DNA of 64,000 nt from the NCBI RefSeq assembly GCF_000143415.4, contig NW_003314282.1, positions 102,188-166,187 of the forward strand, written 5' to 3'. The stretch's first letter is position 1, and each line of letters opens with the position of its first letter. Positions 9,876 to 21,865 of the stretch are shown here, piece after piece. The DNA comes from Selaginella moellendorffii. Taxonomy: Eukaryota; Streptophyta; Lycopodiopsida; Selaginellales; Selaginellaceae. Position numbers and translations under genes: made by a program. The notes below the pieces were generated by a model that had not been told where the DNA came from, searched no databases, and was given only the letters and a program-made list of their open reading frames with translations.

Positions 9876-10571
9876 TCAATCCAAATGCTTAAAGTTCACA
9901 TACTTCGCAATCATCCCCTTGAACGTCCGAACGAGCTGTTCCACCAGACCGTCTGATTGTGGATGATAAGCACTCGTGAAAGTGTGGCGAATCCCCAACC
10001 GAGACGTCAAAACATGAAATGCCTTAGCCATAAATGCAGGACCATTATCCGAAAGAATCCGCTCTAGACAAGAATGCTGGAACACCACTCGATTGAGGAG
10101 GAAGTATCCAACAGCAGTTGCAGAGGCACTAACAAGAGCACCAAGTTCCACCCAACGAGTCAAATAGTCAGAAGCAATAATAACATACTCATTGCCAATA
10201 GTCGACCGTGGAAAAGGTCCTATAAGATCAAACGCCACCAACTTAAATGGACGGGAAACTGCAATTGACTCCAACCATCCTTCTGCAGCCCAAGGGGGAG
10301 TATTACGAGCTTGGCACCAAACGCAACTACGCACATACTGGATAATATCACGTCGCATCTCCGGCCAATAGAAAGACTTGTGCAGCTTCTCAATTACACG
10401 ACGATGTCCCATATGCCCACCTAGAACAGGAGAATCATGGTAGGCATGGAGAAACCGCAGAATAAAGATAGAAGGCACCACCAGCCGTAAATGATCATCA
10501 GGATCTATCTCCACAAAATAAAGAAGGCCATTTTCAAGATGATATTGAGAATGTAAATGCCGGAAAGGCAA
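9876..10571 (-). CDS. Integrase region of element 1 pol
   Basis: 231 aa open. The zinc-binding HHCC domain is seen as HMGH followed by CVWCQARN. The catalytic triad is seen as Asp in LVAFDLIGPF, Asp in ILSDNGPAF, and Glu in DGLVEQLVRTFKG. Role: insertion of the cDNA into host chromatin. It is part of the polyprotein rather than a free gene; the upstream join to RNase H contains a break. 9441-9875 continues with the decayed C-terminal integrase region. Confidence 0.9.
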   Translation of the reverse strand: MPFRHLHSQYHLENGLLYFVEIDPDDHLRLVVPSIFILRFLHAYHDSPVLGGHMGHRRVIEKLHKSFYWPEMRRDIIQYVRSCVWCQARNTPPWAAEGWLESIAVSRPFKLVAFDLIGPFPRSTIGNEYVIIASDYLTRWVELGALVSASATAVGYFLLNRVVFQHSCLERILSDNGPAFMAKAFHVLTSRLGIRHTFTSAYHPQSDGLVEQLVRTFKGMIAKYVNFKHLD

Positions 10572-10694
10572 GTCATCAGCAAGTGATGCAGGATTCTCAA
10601 ACCCATCTCGAAGCCTTCGAATCCATAGCTCAACCTTTTGAGCCTTGCGAACCTCATCAAGCGAAGGTAGATCTTGCTCTACACCTTGTGGACA

Positions 10695-12204
10695 CTAAAC
10701 GTCAAGTACAGCAACCGCCAACGGCATAGAATCCTCGTCTAGAAAATCCACAGATGCTGGAACGACAAGCTCATCAGAAACATGAGAAGAGAATGGAAAA
10801 GGAAGAGGAGCTCGAGAAAGGGCATCAGAACTCCCTAAGCGATGAACAACATCAAAATCATATATTTGAAGCTTCAAAGCCCACCGAGCAGTATGACCAA
10901 CTAGGTTCTTCCGCTTCAATAACGAAGTAACAGCAGCATGGTCACCTTCAAGTAACGTCCGAGAACCATGTAAATATGCATGAAGTTTCTCGAAACCTTA
11001 GACTGCTGCTAAACACTCCTTCTTTGTCGTGGAGTAGTTCATCTCCGCTGGTTGTAATGTATGGCTTATATATGCAATGGGATGGCGCTGACCAGGCACA
11101 CTCGAGCTCTCTTGCATTAACACACCTCCAAGACCAATGTCAAAAGCATCAATGCCCAAAATAAAAGGTCGAGTGTAGTCAGGATATGCCAAAACCGGAG
11201 GAGTTGTCAATAACTCTTTGAGATCCTCAAACGCCGGCTCAAAATCCAGAGACCAGATGAAAGATGACGTTGATGACTTCAGCAACGCTTGCAACGGTGC
11301 AGTGCGATCAAAAAGATGATCCTGCACCTTGCCCAAGAAGCACTGCACATCATTTACACACTTCGGAGTAGGGAACTTTAAAACAGCCACAAGTATATCA
11401 GGATCAACTTGCAAACCCTCATGAGAAATACGATACCCAAGATAAGTTGTGTCCTTGGATCCAAACACGCACTTCAACTGCTTCAGCTTTAAACCAACAT
11501 CGCATAGCCGATCCAACACTTTACAAACATCACAAATGTGCTCCTCCCACGTCCCCTCCAAGTGGATCAAGACATCATCAATGAAGTCAACAATCACCTC
11601 CGGCATATCGCAAAGAACCTCGTCTATCATCCGTTGAAAAGTTACTGGAGCATTGTTCAAACAAAATGGCATCACCAAGAACTCATACAAACCAAATGGT
11701 GTACGAAAAGCAGTCTTAGGAATATCTTCTTCAGCCATCGGTACTTGCCAGTACCCAGAAGCAAGATCTAGCTTGGTGAACCAACGACTTCGCCCCAGAC
11801 GATCTAAGAGATCAGTAGTGTGAGGAAGAAGGTACACATCCGGGATCGTTACGTCGTTTAACAAACAATAGTTGATGCAGAAACGAATACTCCCATCAGG
11901 CTTCGTCACAAGATGAGGTTCACATGCCCAAGGACTCCACGACTTCCAAATAACACTTTTCTCCAACATCTTTTTTGACATTTGCATGTAAAATCTTGAT
12001 CTCCTTTGGTGACCGATGACGAACAGAAACCTTGATTGGACAAGCATCCCCAGTTGGAATTGGATGACATGTGGCAATCTTAGCTCCAGACGATAGGTCA
12101 AATTTAAAGAGATCAGAATACTCCTTCATGAGCTGGTCAACTGCTGCAACACAAAGATCGTCAGAGGGATCGGAAAAGGGAAGAGCAGAACAAGATGGAA
12201 ACAC
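10695..12204 (-). pseudogene. Reverse transcriptase and RNase H region of element 1 pol
   Basis: RT motifs can be read in order: KPDGSIRFCINY, then LDLASGYWQVPM, then FGLYEFLVMPFCLNNAP, then the catalytic FIDD box in VIVDFIDDVLIH, then TYLGYRIS. RNase H follows with GIDAFDIGLGGVLMQ and the NYSTTKKECLAAV block, and ends in the ARWALKLQIYDFDV segment (10695-10919). At least two frame interruptions lie in this interval (around 11990 and 10950), so it is not translatable as one product. Confidence 0.88.
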
Positions 12205-12351
12205 AGGAAGAAATAGTGGAGGAACAAAAGTAATGGAAGCAAAGGTAGAAGTAGAGGGATGAAGAGGTACGGAAGTGAGAGGAATGGATGAAACATAAGG
12301 AAGTATGAGACAAGGGGGAGAAGCCTCAAAGTCACACTTGGCATGATTGCG

Positions 12352-12651
12352 CTACAACCAATCCATACCAAAAATGAGGTCAAAAGCTTGACTTAGCACC
12401 ACCCGCAATGACTGCAACTCAAGCTCGAGATCGCCTATACGCACAACTAGGTCTGCCTCATCCCGTGCATATGCATGTGTACGGCCATTGTCATAAAGAA
12501 TGAAAACTAGTTCCGCCGCACGACGCAAGTGTAGACAACAACGTATGGCAACAAGTCGAGCAATAGAAGATAAACTCGAACCTATATCAACCAACATGGA
12601 GAGAATAATAGGAGACCTCTTGTTATAAAGACGAGCTTGGAAAGTAAACAC
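12352..12651 (-). pseudogene. Aspartic protease region of element 1
   Basis: Retropepsin-like: MLVDIGSSLSSIA takes the place of the usual (V/I)DxG(S/A) active site, and DLIFGMDWL is the conserved end of gypsy proteases. It matches the equivalent segment of element 2 at 60240-60560. Confidence 0.75.
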
Positions 12652-12689
12652 TGGATGAACTGGTGCTGAGTGAACCCCTTGATGATACT

Positions 12690-13675
12690 CCTAAAAGAAA
12701 GATGGAGGGGTCACTGACTTATTCGCGCAAGGTCCCTCCGTTACTCACATGACTCCTCGTTTCTTGGATGCATCTCGGTGTCCAAACCTTCCACTGCAGC
12801 AGCACCAACGGGACGTTGCTGATGCCAAGGTCTCCACCCAGGAAATGGAGGTTGCCAATCTGGAAAATGCCGACAACGCTGATAAATATGACCAACTTCA
12901 TCACATGCCTAGCAGTGAACATCACGGCCACGACCACATCCTCACCCTTGGCCTTGGACTCGAGCAGCAGCAGCATCAACCTCCATTGGAACAGAACCAT
13001 CACCCACAGGAAGTGGAGCTGAAAGACGTGCAGCAAGAAGTGGAAGAGGCAACGTCTCATAACGTTGTGCCAAGTGAAGAGCATCGTCAAGAGTGGTGGG
13101 AACAAATGCATGCACAAGTCCAACAATATCTTGACGAAGTGCTAGCCACAACATTCCTAGCTTGATCCGCTCCGACATATTTGGCTTTGCATGAAGCAAA
13201 AGACTTCGGAAACGAATACCAAATTGCATCACCGACTCGGATGGCCCTTGGCGAAGACGATGCAATTGTTAGAAGGCATCGTCACAGTCGTCAGCATGTC
13301 CGAAGGCACGTTTGAAGATGTCCGGGAGAACACTCCAATCCCCATGAGTGGTTGCGCTCAAACCATTGTACCACTACAACGCCGTCCCTTGAAGACACGT
13401 GGGAAACTCACGCAAACGCCGAGCATCATCCCAAAAATGATATGTGGCAATCACCGTAAAGTGATCGAACCAATGGTACACATCATCCCCAGGATTCCTG
13501 CGAAAGAACTCTGGTTGAACGCGAGGATTGGCACCAAGAGTAGGAGGAGTTGTACCACGTGCCGTGAACGCCACCATCAACTAAGTTTGGTTGTTCAATT
13601 GCAAGCGCATAGCATCAAGCAATTGTACCAACTGCTGCTCCAGAGTCAAAGGAGAAGATTGCTAATCTGCCATGA
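12690..13675 (-). pseudogene. Gag region of element 1
   Basis: The start codon at 13673-13675 region is followed at once by an in-frame stop, and the reading passes through several frames. Recognisable gag blocks are PEFFRRNPGDDVYHWFDHF, the SVMQFGIRFRSLLL block, and a Cys-rich stretch near 12850 that looks like a decayed zinc knuckle. Capsid/nucleocapsid function is inferred from position and from similarity to element 2. Confidence 0.75.
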
Positions 13676-13887
13676 AGACGAATGGAAAAAGAGCAAAAGA
13701 AGATAAAAAGCTAGAAGGAAATGGTAGATCTAGACAATGCAAAAAGCTAGATCTAAACCAAAATCTTGAAAGGAAAGAACAAAAGAAAAAAAATGGGATC
13801 TAGACGATGCAAAAGCTAGATCCAAACCAAAATCCCAAATCCAAGCACTCCCCAAGGACAATCAAAGATGCCCTTCACCTCCACCAA

Positions 13888-14060
13888 TATGAGTGCATGG
13901 AATATGGAAAGGGAATACAGAAATGCATATCAATTAGCCCAAATACCTTAGCTTATATACAGGAGCGAGTGGTCCAAATTGAAACCAATCCGACGGCTAC
14001 CAAAATCCCACTACGCTAATATTAGTATACGGCATCGTAGCCGTACACTTGGCCCTCACA
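13888..14060 (-). repeat. 5' LTR of element 1
   Basis: 173 bp partner of 7945-8119, same TATA-containing core and same 3' block; ends CTCACA. Confidence 0.88.
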
Positions 14061-14985
14061 TTAAAAAATTAATAAAATGAATTAAAGAAATGTTTTCAAA
14101 AACCTAATGTTTCCCAATTCCAAACTTGATCATGATGATATTGCAAATTTAGAAATTTTCAAATTCTTGATTTGCAACATATAATATTGAAGAGAGCTTA
14201 ATTTTGGCATTTATTCAATCCTGTCATTTCTTATGAGTTTAATTCTATAGTACAATAGTCAAGGCTCTTCCCTATGTCTTAAGCTTTTAATGAAATCTAT
14301 AAATCCTAGAGCCCATCTTTCTTCATGTTTATGATATGTTTCCTTATCTCCATGGTAGTTGTTGGTATCATAGCAAAGAAAGGGTTGATGATATTATAGT
14401 TCTAGATCCAGAAAAGGTTGATTGATATGTTTTAGTGATAATATGTAGTGTTTATAGATATGTATTTATCATATTTTTATATTTACTAAAGTGTATTTTA
14501 CCATTATTGTCTACAATAAGATTCGTACCTCAATCCTTTATTCATAAGATTTGATCTCAACACATACCATGCACATCCATGGGCATTTTAAGATTAATAA
14601 AGACCCATACCCAAATAAGATCATATAAAAATACTGTTTTAAAAGTTTTATATTTAGAGTGTTCAATATAAATCCATTTTTTCTTCTTTTTTCTTTTAGA
14701 ATTTTATCTTCCAGTTTCAAGACAAAGATCTAAGTAGTAAGAGAAGTGATAAAACAAGTATCATATTATCCAATTTTCAAAGATTAAAAAAACATAAATA
14801 TGAACTTTAAACAAGAAAATTACCTCTAAACACTAAATCCTGATTACAAGTAAATTAAAGAAGTTTGTTTAAGACTTATACCAAAAATATTTTAGCATAT
14901 GGTAACTACATGTTAAAAAATCTTCTTCACTGTCTAGTCATTGATAATGTAGCAGTAAAAACTCTATGGTTTGCTTATTCCCATA
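14061..14985. other. AT-rich intergenic stretch
   Basis: No gene, RNA or repeat family recognised; AT-rich with short ORFs only. Confidence 0.55.
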
Positions 14986-14989
14986 TCTT

Positions 14990-15245
14990 CCATACATGTC
15001 ACATCCCACTCAAAATTCTTGTAGTAGTGAACAACATCTCTCAGATCTTCCTTAGCTAATCTCAGTTCTTTCATATTCCTTACTTGGGAGGTGTGAAAGT
15101 CATTGTTTATCACACATCAAACAAAACATACCTCTATTTCTCTGTGATAGACAAAAGCATCATCACCTTTGATAGTAAAGAAATTTTAATTTCATCTTCT
15201 TCCTAGATTCCATTACTTGAACAAAAAGCTTGTAGAGTTCCTGGT
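14990..15245 (-). pseudogene. Relic of a third 2OG oxygenase paralogue
   Basis: Two blocks align to the oxygenase gene at 4915-6105 in the same order and strand. 14996-15055 matches the ATTCCACTCGAAATTCT area near 5103, and 15141-15240 matches 5360-5485, including GTGATAGACAAAAGCATC and AAAAAGCTTGTAGAG. The intervening sequence is lost and stops are present. It is a dead fragment of the family. Confidence 0.72.
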
Positions 15246-15379
15246 GCAAAAAAAGCATCTTGTGGCCACTTCCCATAATTGTAGCAGTTGTCATCATCAT
15301 TGTCACCTCCAGAAAACACTCTCTTCCCTTAACTCTAAGACTTTATTTTGGAGAGAATTTACCACACTTGATTTTCACA

Positions 15380-15920
15380 TAGACTCTTCTTCATCCTCAT
15401 CTGATTTCAATGCATATAAGACCTTGACTAGCTTGCCAGTAGCCTTAGCTTCGGTAATCCCCTCTTATGCCTCTTGAAAGAGCATTTGCAATGGCTTGTC
15501 CTTATATACTACAACCCATGCCTTCACTGCCACTGACAATCCATTGTAGAAAATTTGTCATGCCATGGAATTAGCTTCATCTGGGTCTTGGTTTAAAATG
15601 CAAGTTGCATGCAACAGAGTCACCTAGTCGACTTGCACGGGTTCATCAAGTTTGTACTTCCTGCACTATACAATCTTCAATGCCCTGTCAGTGGGATAGA
15701 ATAGCTGCCATATCAACTCACCATCTCTTCCCAAGTTTCCATATGATCCTCGCTCCTCTAGAAAACAAATTAACGTTGTGCTTCCCCATCTAGGGATATG
15801 CACAAAGCATTTAGTTTTTTCCTCTCCTTTTACCTTATTGTTCTGAGCAGCACATTCAAAGAGTTCTAAGTAAACATTGAAGTCCTCCCCGAGTTTGTAG
15901 ATGGGGTACTTCATGGACAT
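15380..15920 (-). pseudogene. Retrotransposon gag-like relic
   Basis: Reading the minus strand from 15920, KYPIYKLGEDFNVYLELFE has the aromatic/acidic spacing of LTR-retrotransposon capsid domains. Further stop-broken segments down to 15380 keep gag-like spacing (LSVAVKAWVVVYKDKPL). Family is uncertain and the match is by pattern only. Confidence 0.35.
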
Positions 15921-16244
15921 CCCAGCCTGGTAGTATGTGCCACTTCACTAAGTATGGCAAACTGAGGATTATACATCAAATCCAAGAGCATTTCCCTAAT
16001 CCTATCACCTTCCTAGCTATATCCAGCAAGAGCTTCACCATCCTCAAGTCACAATACATCACTAATCAGATCCTGCTCATGATCATGAGCAAAAATCATT
16101 TCCTTGCCACTATTTGCCTCCATCAAACTGTTCAAGAAGCCTACATTTCAATGCAAGAGTGATGGGGTGTTAGTAACTCTAACTATTGTACATTAACCAA
16201 TCTTTCCATATATAGTAAGTGAGCATTCCATCTGACTGAATCAA

Positions 16245-16345
16245 GCTACCACAGCTTAAAACAAGACAACACCACATCATCCACAAAGCCACCACAATTT
16301 AAAACAAGATAACACCACATTGACCCATGAAGCTACCATAGCTTC
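16245..16345. repeat. 43-bp tandem repeat, about 2.3 copies
   Basis: Units begin GCTACCACAG at 16245, GCCACCACAA at 16288 and GCTACCATAG near 16331, with the shared core AAACAAGAYAACACCACAT. Confidence 0.7.
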
Positions 16346-16842
16346 AAATGAAAATCCAACTCAAACAGCCTCCACAACAATCAAAGATGATCAATAGAAC
16401 CTCCCGTCTCCACCAAAGAATAGGCAGCTCCATGATCATATTTCAATACTTACATTGCTCAAGGGAAAGAAACCACACCCCACCAACTCACCCGAGATCC
16501 CCTATACATGATAACTGCGATGACATCATGAACCCTAAAGTTTCAATCTTGACAAGCTTTCTTGCTCTCTTCTAGCTTGATCCTATGCTAGGTGGAACTT
16601 GCCCCACAAGCATTAAAGGAGAGTAAGGAATAGGTCTAGTTCTGCTCTTCCACTAGTTGCAATGTTGACCATTAAACATTTGTTGTGTTGTCCCTGGACC
16701 GCCAATTGCTACAGTATACACTGTAGGAATTGCAACTTGTTAACATCAACATAGGAGGAAAAAAAACAATTTTTCACGTATATAAATATTCAAGAGTCTC
16801 ATTGTTGTTGTGCATCCCTTCCTTCTTCTTCTTTCTGATACT

Positions 16843-17495
16843 ATGGCACAATCTACTGTCTCTATTGACAGTGCAAAGCTGCAAGATGAAGGCGCTAGTG
16901 AGTGATAGCTTTTGAACTTGCTGAATAAGCTCATAATTTCGTTTGTGCATCTAGATGGGGCTAAAAGGTCCGTTTCATTCATTCATTTATACATGGTCTC
17001 GCAACACCATGAGATCGTTTGGATTGTTTTTATTCATGCATAGATATGTTTCTGTATTGCAGGAGGGTCTATTACAGAAGGGACTACAAAGGACAAGAAG
17101 GACATCCAGCATGTGCTGGATTATTGGCACGATGATATTCTAGATGACACCAATCTTCCACAGGTATATAAGGATTTCCTATATTACATTGTTGCCATTG
17201 TTATTCTATCAGAGAACTCTACTTGGTCCGTTCAAGAAAAAAGATGGCTTCTACAAGGATGGATGGAGGCTTGACAGTCAAAGTAATGGGCCCTTTGTGA
17301 AGTTCCCTAACGAAGATCCTGATACTAAGTACCAGAATTTTGCCGTCCAATGGCAAAAGTCGTGTGTGGTTGCTCCGCTCGGCCAAAACCCCCGACCTGC
17401 GAACGCTCTTATCATAGAAGCGTATAATAATAGCCAGAAGGAGTTAAAGGTGGCTGTTATCTGGAAACACTTGGGAGATAGTGATGGAAAAGTAA
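16843..17495 (+). pseudogene. Unidentified gene fragment, copy A of the duplicated block
   Basis: Possible exons: about 16843-16900 (MAQSTVSIDSAKLQ), 17064-17163 (GTTKDKKDIQHVLDYWHDD) and 17212-17491 (LLGPFKKKDGFYKDGW, then CVVAPLGQNPRPANALII). They are joined by plausible GT-AG introns. The homologous stretch at 25550-25960 conserves the exon-like parts (IQHVL-HWHDD, SQSNGPFVKF) better than the introns. After KVISH the similarity runs straight into the 3' flank of the inverted CHAT half-gene, so the gene has lost its 3' end. I do not recognise the family. Confidence 0.4.
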
Positions 17496-17779
17496 TCTCC
17501 CATGTTTGTACTATATTATTATGCTTGCTGTCTTTCATTTGCAACTCTCTGCTTTGCCAGCTTTTCGACTCCATAGCCACCAAGAATCTTCTGCACTCTT
17601 GGCTGCGACAAGGAGACTCCAACCGTGATGAGCTTGATGGGAGACGGAGGATGATATAACTTTTCTCTCAGTTCTAGCTTGCTCCAATCGATCGAGAGCA
17701 CACTGCATGATCGATGTGCAATAGCCATGATGAAGAGAATGCCATATCGAGCCACTCCAATCACCTGGAACACGCTGCT

Positions 17780-18910
17780 GGTGACCTTATAACTCCTGGC
17801 CAGAGACCATGAAAGCTGCCCAGTGTCTCACGTCGTAAATCCGGCTTACCATCGTTGGCCTCGATCATCTCCACAACAGCCTCCCTGAGAGCTCTCGCTA
17901 TGTCCATTCCTTGGACCAGATTTCTGTATAATTTCTCCATGAGCACCTGAGTGGACTTGTCTTTCACGTCCCAGGGTGATATCAAGCTGTGACTCAAAAG
18001 GCTTGACGATAACATGGTAGTAATCCCTGAGAGCCTTGCCTGCATTGTTAGCATCCAGGAGCTCCAGTAATGCTGACGGTGAACAAGCGTTGAAGTCGCA
18101 TTCTCGGTTATGCCCGACGAGCTCTCTATTGTGCAACAGGTAGAGGTGAGATATGACCAAAATGTCTCTGTCGATTCCAACGTCTTTGAAAATGACTTGG
18201 ACTTGCCCCCATGCTTTCTCGTCGTTCATGTCGAACTCGTCATGCTTCTCGCGGTCACCTTCGGTTGTGGCCAAGAACAGCACGTCCCTTGCATGACCCT
18301 CTCAAACCAAAAACTTGCCCGCTTGAACTCGTTCAAAGCGCATAGGGAACTCTGATCAAAGTTGTACTTCATGGTTTTTAAGTTCGTGATCCTGTGCTCA
18401 AGTAGCCAAAGTTTGAATTTACCCGCAAGCAACACCTGAGCACAAAAAGTGATCAAAACAGGGAAAAAAACCAAAACAGAAGTCATCAACCTGAGCATCT
18501 CTTCGTACTTTCGGACGGAGTCAACTTCGAAGCCCATCTTCCACAGAAAATAACCATGGTGTCAAATGTGTGGCCGAACGAAGCCAGGTTGGTACGTCGA
18601 GGGTAAGTACACTCTGCTAGTTGAATCGACTCTGCCATAAATTCGTTCATCAGAAGAAGGGTGGCTCTCCCGATGGCAATAATATGTCATAATATGCCCA
18701 CGATAAGTCAGCCATCTTCATCCCACACTGCCGATCGAAAGTTTGCAAAGCAGGTAGCTCAGAGCCAAAGTCTGCAGCAGCTGACAAATTTGTGATTCCT
18801 GTTCCTCAGGATCCTCTTCTTTTCGAAGCTTATCCAGGCTGTTGCCTATTTCTTCTACTTCCGCACTTAGCTTGGTGTCACTCCTTGCCATCCAGCGTGA
18901 TCTCAAAGCT
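17780..18910 (-). pseudogene. Decayed CHAT half-gene, copy A (counterpart of 26210-28216)
   Basis: Minus-strand sequence aligns with the intact copy B, including SAEVEEIGNSLDKLRKEED, the RYEEMLR-like exon end, and EFDMNDEKAWGQVQVIFKDV. The whole catalytic part has been deleted: the sequence jumps from about 17990 (CDITLG context, after FESQLD) to the last 70 codons (KSTQVLMEKLYRNLVQGMDIA). Neither catalytic His nor Cys is therefore present. Frameshifts and stops also occur near 18570 and 18740. It cannot encode a protease. Confidence 0.85.
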
Positions 18911-19139
18911 CAGTGCACTCACAAAGACGCGGCAAACGAAGAGTCCTTCACCGAATCGGTCATGTCAAACCATTTTGAGGAGAAAAGCAAATTTCTCACT
19001 TGCTTAGAAGCTCCATGTTCCAGGAAGACTTTTGTTTCGTCTTGAAATATATGTGTACGCACCGGAGATCGTGAAGTTGTCGGTGCTCTTGCTATTTGAC
19101 CATCGTAAGTCCAGGAACTCCTTTTCCTGCAGACCTGCT

Positions 19140-20650
19140 GTAAGCATTTGAAGGAAATGGGAAGTCTTCGGCCTCTTACTTGGCAGGCGCTGTCCGTTTG
19201 CTGGACGCATTGTTCAAGAGCAAGCAGGATCTCAAGCCTGCCGCGAGGAGATTTGCGGAATGCCACTGGATCTGTCTGCGGGAGAGAGATGTGGATGGAC
19301 TTCAATGGAGTATCAGATTCCTCCAAGGCATCATCAACCATTTCACGGAGAAAGAGTTGGAGCCGGATAATCTGTTTGCCTTTCTGCTGGAATACTGCTG
19401 ACAAAGATGAAGCTAAGCAGCACCAGGAGTCGGAGTCTCCACGAGCACTGGAAGAGTTTCATGTGGCAAGTCGTCATCTTAGTGCCACTTGGTTCATCTC
19501 CTGCCTCGCTCAGATCTACTAAGGTATACCATGCTGGGATGGGACTCGGATCGGTGATGAAACAGCAAGAGCGAGATGGTGGAGACTGCTGCGACGCTCT
19601 GAAGTGGTTCCAAGTTGGTAAGTTCATTGCCGAAAGCCTGGAGCCGGCATCCATAGAATACAAGGCTTTTGCTTCATACCAGATCGCGAAGACTTTGGTG
19701 CAGCTTGGCGAGACAGAAGACTGGAAGCGTCTGCCGCAGGATCTGTGCTCTCAGCAGCACTGCTTGAATGGTCAGCGCAATAATCAAGCATAAAGAAGGC
19801 GAACCTCGAGAGGAAATTGTCGCTGCATACGCGGCTGCTAGAAGAAAGCTTGTAAAGCTGATGGTGAATGTCAAACTTAAGCTTGACGAGAAGCTAGGAT
19901 CGAGGTGTTGCTCCCAACGGTGCATCTTGAACTACACCAGGTTCGCACGGTTTTATATGCATGCTCACATTGCCAAAAGAACCTGGTATACTCAAGGCCG
20001 CTTGGTTGCTTATGATCTGTACCGAGAAGGAAGACTGGAGATTAGTAAAGCTCCATGCTGCAAGGTCCCATGCTGAAGAGAACGCCACCCACGCTCACCA
20101 GAATCCAGATCGCTGTGAAGATGGATTATATGGACAGTCTCTGGGCGGCCGGGACGTTCCTCGACGAGTATATCGGCCGAGAAACGAAGGTAACACGCCA
20201 GGAATGAACTCTCGCATGGTTGCGTGCTTCCGGAAGCACTCCAGAGACGCTAAGGACCAAGAGGCGTGGACGAAATACTACGTGGGAAGGGTGGGATCAA
20301 CGGACGGTAAAGTCTCGGATGAGCTGAGTTCCCCTGAGAGAGCAACAACGCCTCTGTTAAGCTACTTTGCGGTATGCGTCTACGAAGCAAAGACCATTCG
20401 TGAGTACCTGGAGAGATCCAAGAAGTTCTAGAGGTGAAAAACATAAGCCTTTAGTGCACCAAAAACTCAGACAGGCCGCGGCCGAGTACATGGAAGGGTC
20501 TCTCAGGTGGGGAGAATTTCCCAGCAAGACAACCTGCATTTCGAGAGAGCAATCCATCTCTTGAGACACCTTATCCTTTTTCGCCATGGCGCAGGAGAGC
20601 TTATGCACTATGGAAGATTGTCTGTGTACCTTATCTCCGGCCATCATGCG
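19140..20650 (+). pseudogene. Decayed helical-repeat half-gene, copy A (counterpart of 28479-30296)
   Basis: Plus-strand sequence follows copy B from GAVRLLDALFKSKQDLKPAA through ESLEPASIEYKAFASYQIAKTL and EAYAAARRKLVKL to the YLERSK end. It carries many indels: loss around 19400, 19515, 19720 and 20060-20110, and a large gap after 20430. There is no full-length frame. It is head-to-head with the minus-strand half at 17780-18910, as in copy B, so the inversion predates the duplication. Confidence 0.88.
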
Positions 20651-20709
20651 TAGGATTTGCAGCTAGTGGTGGACAAACACCATCACAAATAATTAACCTG
20701 CAAAGAACA

Positions 20710-21035
20710 TTCTGGATGGAAGTTACCAACTTTTTAGAAAGCTCCGACCATCAATCCAATATCTGAGCGATAAATTGTGTTAGTGGTCAACAAAAAATTA
20801 GAAAAGAAAAGATACAGACCTGAGGACATCTTACGCCTTGAACAGCAAACAACCAAAACCCCCGAATTCCTCGCGAGACATGCAACAAAAAAGAACTTAC
20901 GAGAAGCGGCCTGGAATGGATATAGTGGTCGGTCCCCTGCCAGAGATGGTAAGTGAAGAAAATCCTCCTCTCTACAGAAATTCTTCTGCTCGGAAACTAC
21001 CATGTACTTGGTCAATTTCAATGACTTTGATCGTC
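20710..21035 (-). pseudogene. Unidentified short exon-like segment, copy A
   Basis: Minus strand carries TKYMV and a donor-like AGCGGCTTCTC/GTAAGTTC followed by a VACL stretch. It is homologous to 30430-30640 in copy B (CKTKYMVKLESF). It may be the 5' exon of a small gene or a UTR; function unknown. Confidence 0.3.
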
Positions 21036-21249
21036 TAAAAATATATTAATAACAATCCTAGGGTTGTGACCTTTTGGGCAATCAATATGAGAAAATACAA
21101 GAGAAGCAATGGGTAAGAATTGAGTGGAGTGATTCTTTTAAGACATTTGTCCAGTTAGGAGACACAACCATTCAAAACTTTCAAAATTGAATGGTGACTG
21201 ACAAAGATGAGGAGCAAAAAAGCTCTAATCCCTAGGTAGTGGTTCTCTA

Positions 21250-21775
21250 TACCTGGTGGTGTTGGAGTTTTTGCTCCACAAACTGCACTTCCCACCTTCA
21301 AAGACGTGGAAGTGACTCAGAGTCCCTGCAAATGATATGTCTCTGCTCGATCACTAAGATAACAGCAGTTGCTTGGTGGTATCATCACAAACTCTCAAGT
21401 TCTTTACAATCTGAATGACTGCACCTGGAGCGGTATTGATGAGTGCACAAGTATGGCTAGCCTCTCTCTGTGCTCGCACAAAGCCTCCTCTTTCTACCAG
21501 TTTGGGATGTTGCAAGAAGTACTACTTAGCTGAGCAATCTAGCCTCCTTCATTTGTGCCAGTAGTTGCTTGATTCCCACAGCTTCGTGTTGCGCATGTGA
21601 CCAATCTACTGTTCTGAACCTGTGTACCACACCATGATGATCTGTCCAGCAGCTCCACCAGGCTCCTTCCAAGGCTCACAAGCTGCTTCATGGACAAGAT
21701 TTTGGCTTGCTCTTCCCATATACCGACTCTTCCGTATTATACTTGCCATGGTGAGATAAGTGGATGGTAGAGATC
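21250..21775 (-). pseudogene. PPR-DYW pseudogene, C-terminal part, copy A
   Basis: Aligns to the C-terminal coding part of the PPR gene at 30748-33351, including the CSCG-like end near 21285, the INTAPGAVIQIVKNL segment, and the MASIIRKSRYMGRASQNL region to about 21760. It carries frameshifts and stops. The next PPR piece (21795-21865) is in the opposite orientation, so an inversion breakpoint lies near 21775. Confidence 0.85.
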
Positions 21776-21794
21776 AGTCAGGATCACTGACGTG

Positions 21795-21865
21795 GCATTA
21801 ACTTGGAACACAGGCCTGGGAGCCTGTCAAAAGTGGGAAAATGTGGAGTTTGGGAGGCTGGCATT
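21795..21865 (+). pseudogene. PPR E-domain fragment, copy A, inverted relative to its neighbour
   Basis: Plus strand reads LGACQKWENVEFGRLAFNT, matching LGACRKWKNVELGRLAFNT of the copy B PPR gene, which is encoded on minus. Confidence 0.85.

Larger units (their letters stand above)
7945..14060 (-). mobile_element. Ty3/gypsy LTR retrotransposon, near full length, mildly decayed (element 1)
   Basis: Two LTRs of 173-175 bp flank about 5.8 kb. On the minus strand the order is gag, protease, reverse transcriptase, RNase H, integrase. This order, with integrase after RNase H, defines Ty3/gypsy. A purine-rich tract (minus strand of 8120-8135, GAGAGGAGGGGATGA) lies directly before the 3' LTR. The sequence after the 5' LTR begins TTGGTGGAGGTGA and is the likely primer-binding site; I cannot name the tRNA. 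LTRs begin TGTGAG or TATGAG and end CTCACA or CTCATA. No target-site duplication is evident. Gag and the pol junctions contain stops and frame breaks, so it is probably non-autonomous now. A second member of the same family starts at 58831 on the + strand. Confidence 0.9.

Noticed and set aside
12749-13165. Plus-strand open frame in element 1 gag
   Set aside because: Gag reads on minus; the + frame is a shadow.
17278-17622. Minus-strand open frame in the copy A fragment
   Set aside because: Copy A/B conservation favours the + exons, and no motif is seen on minus.
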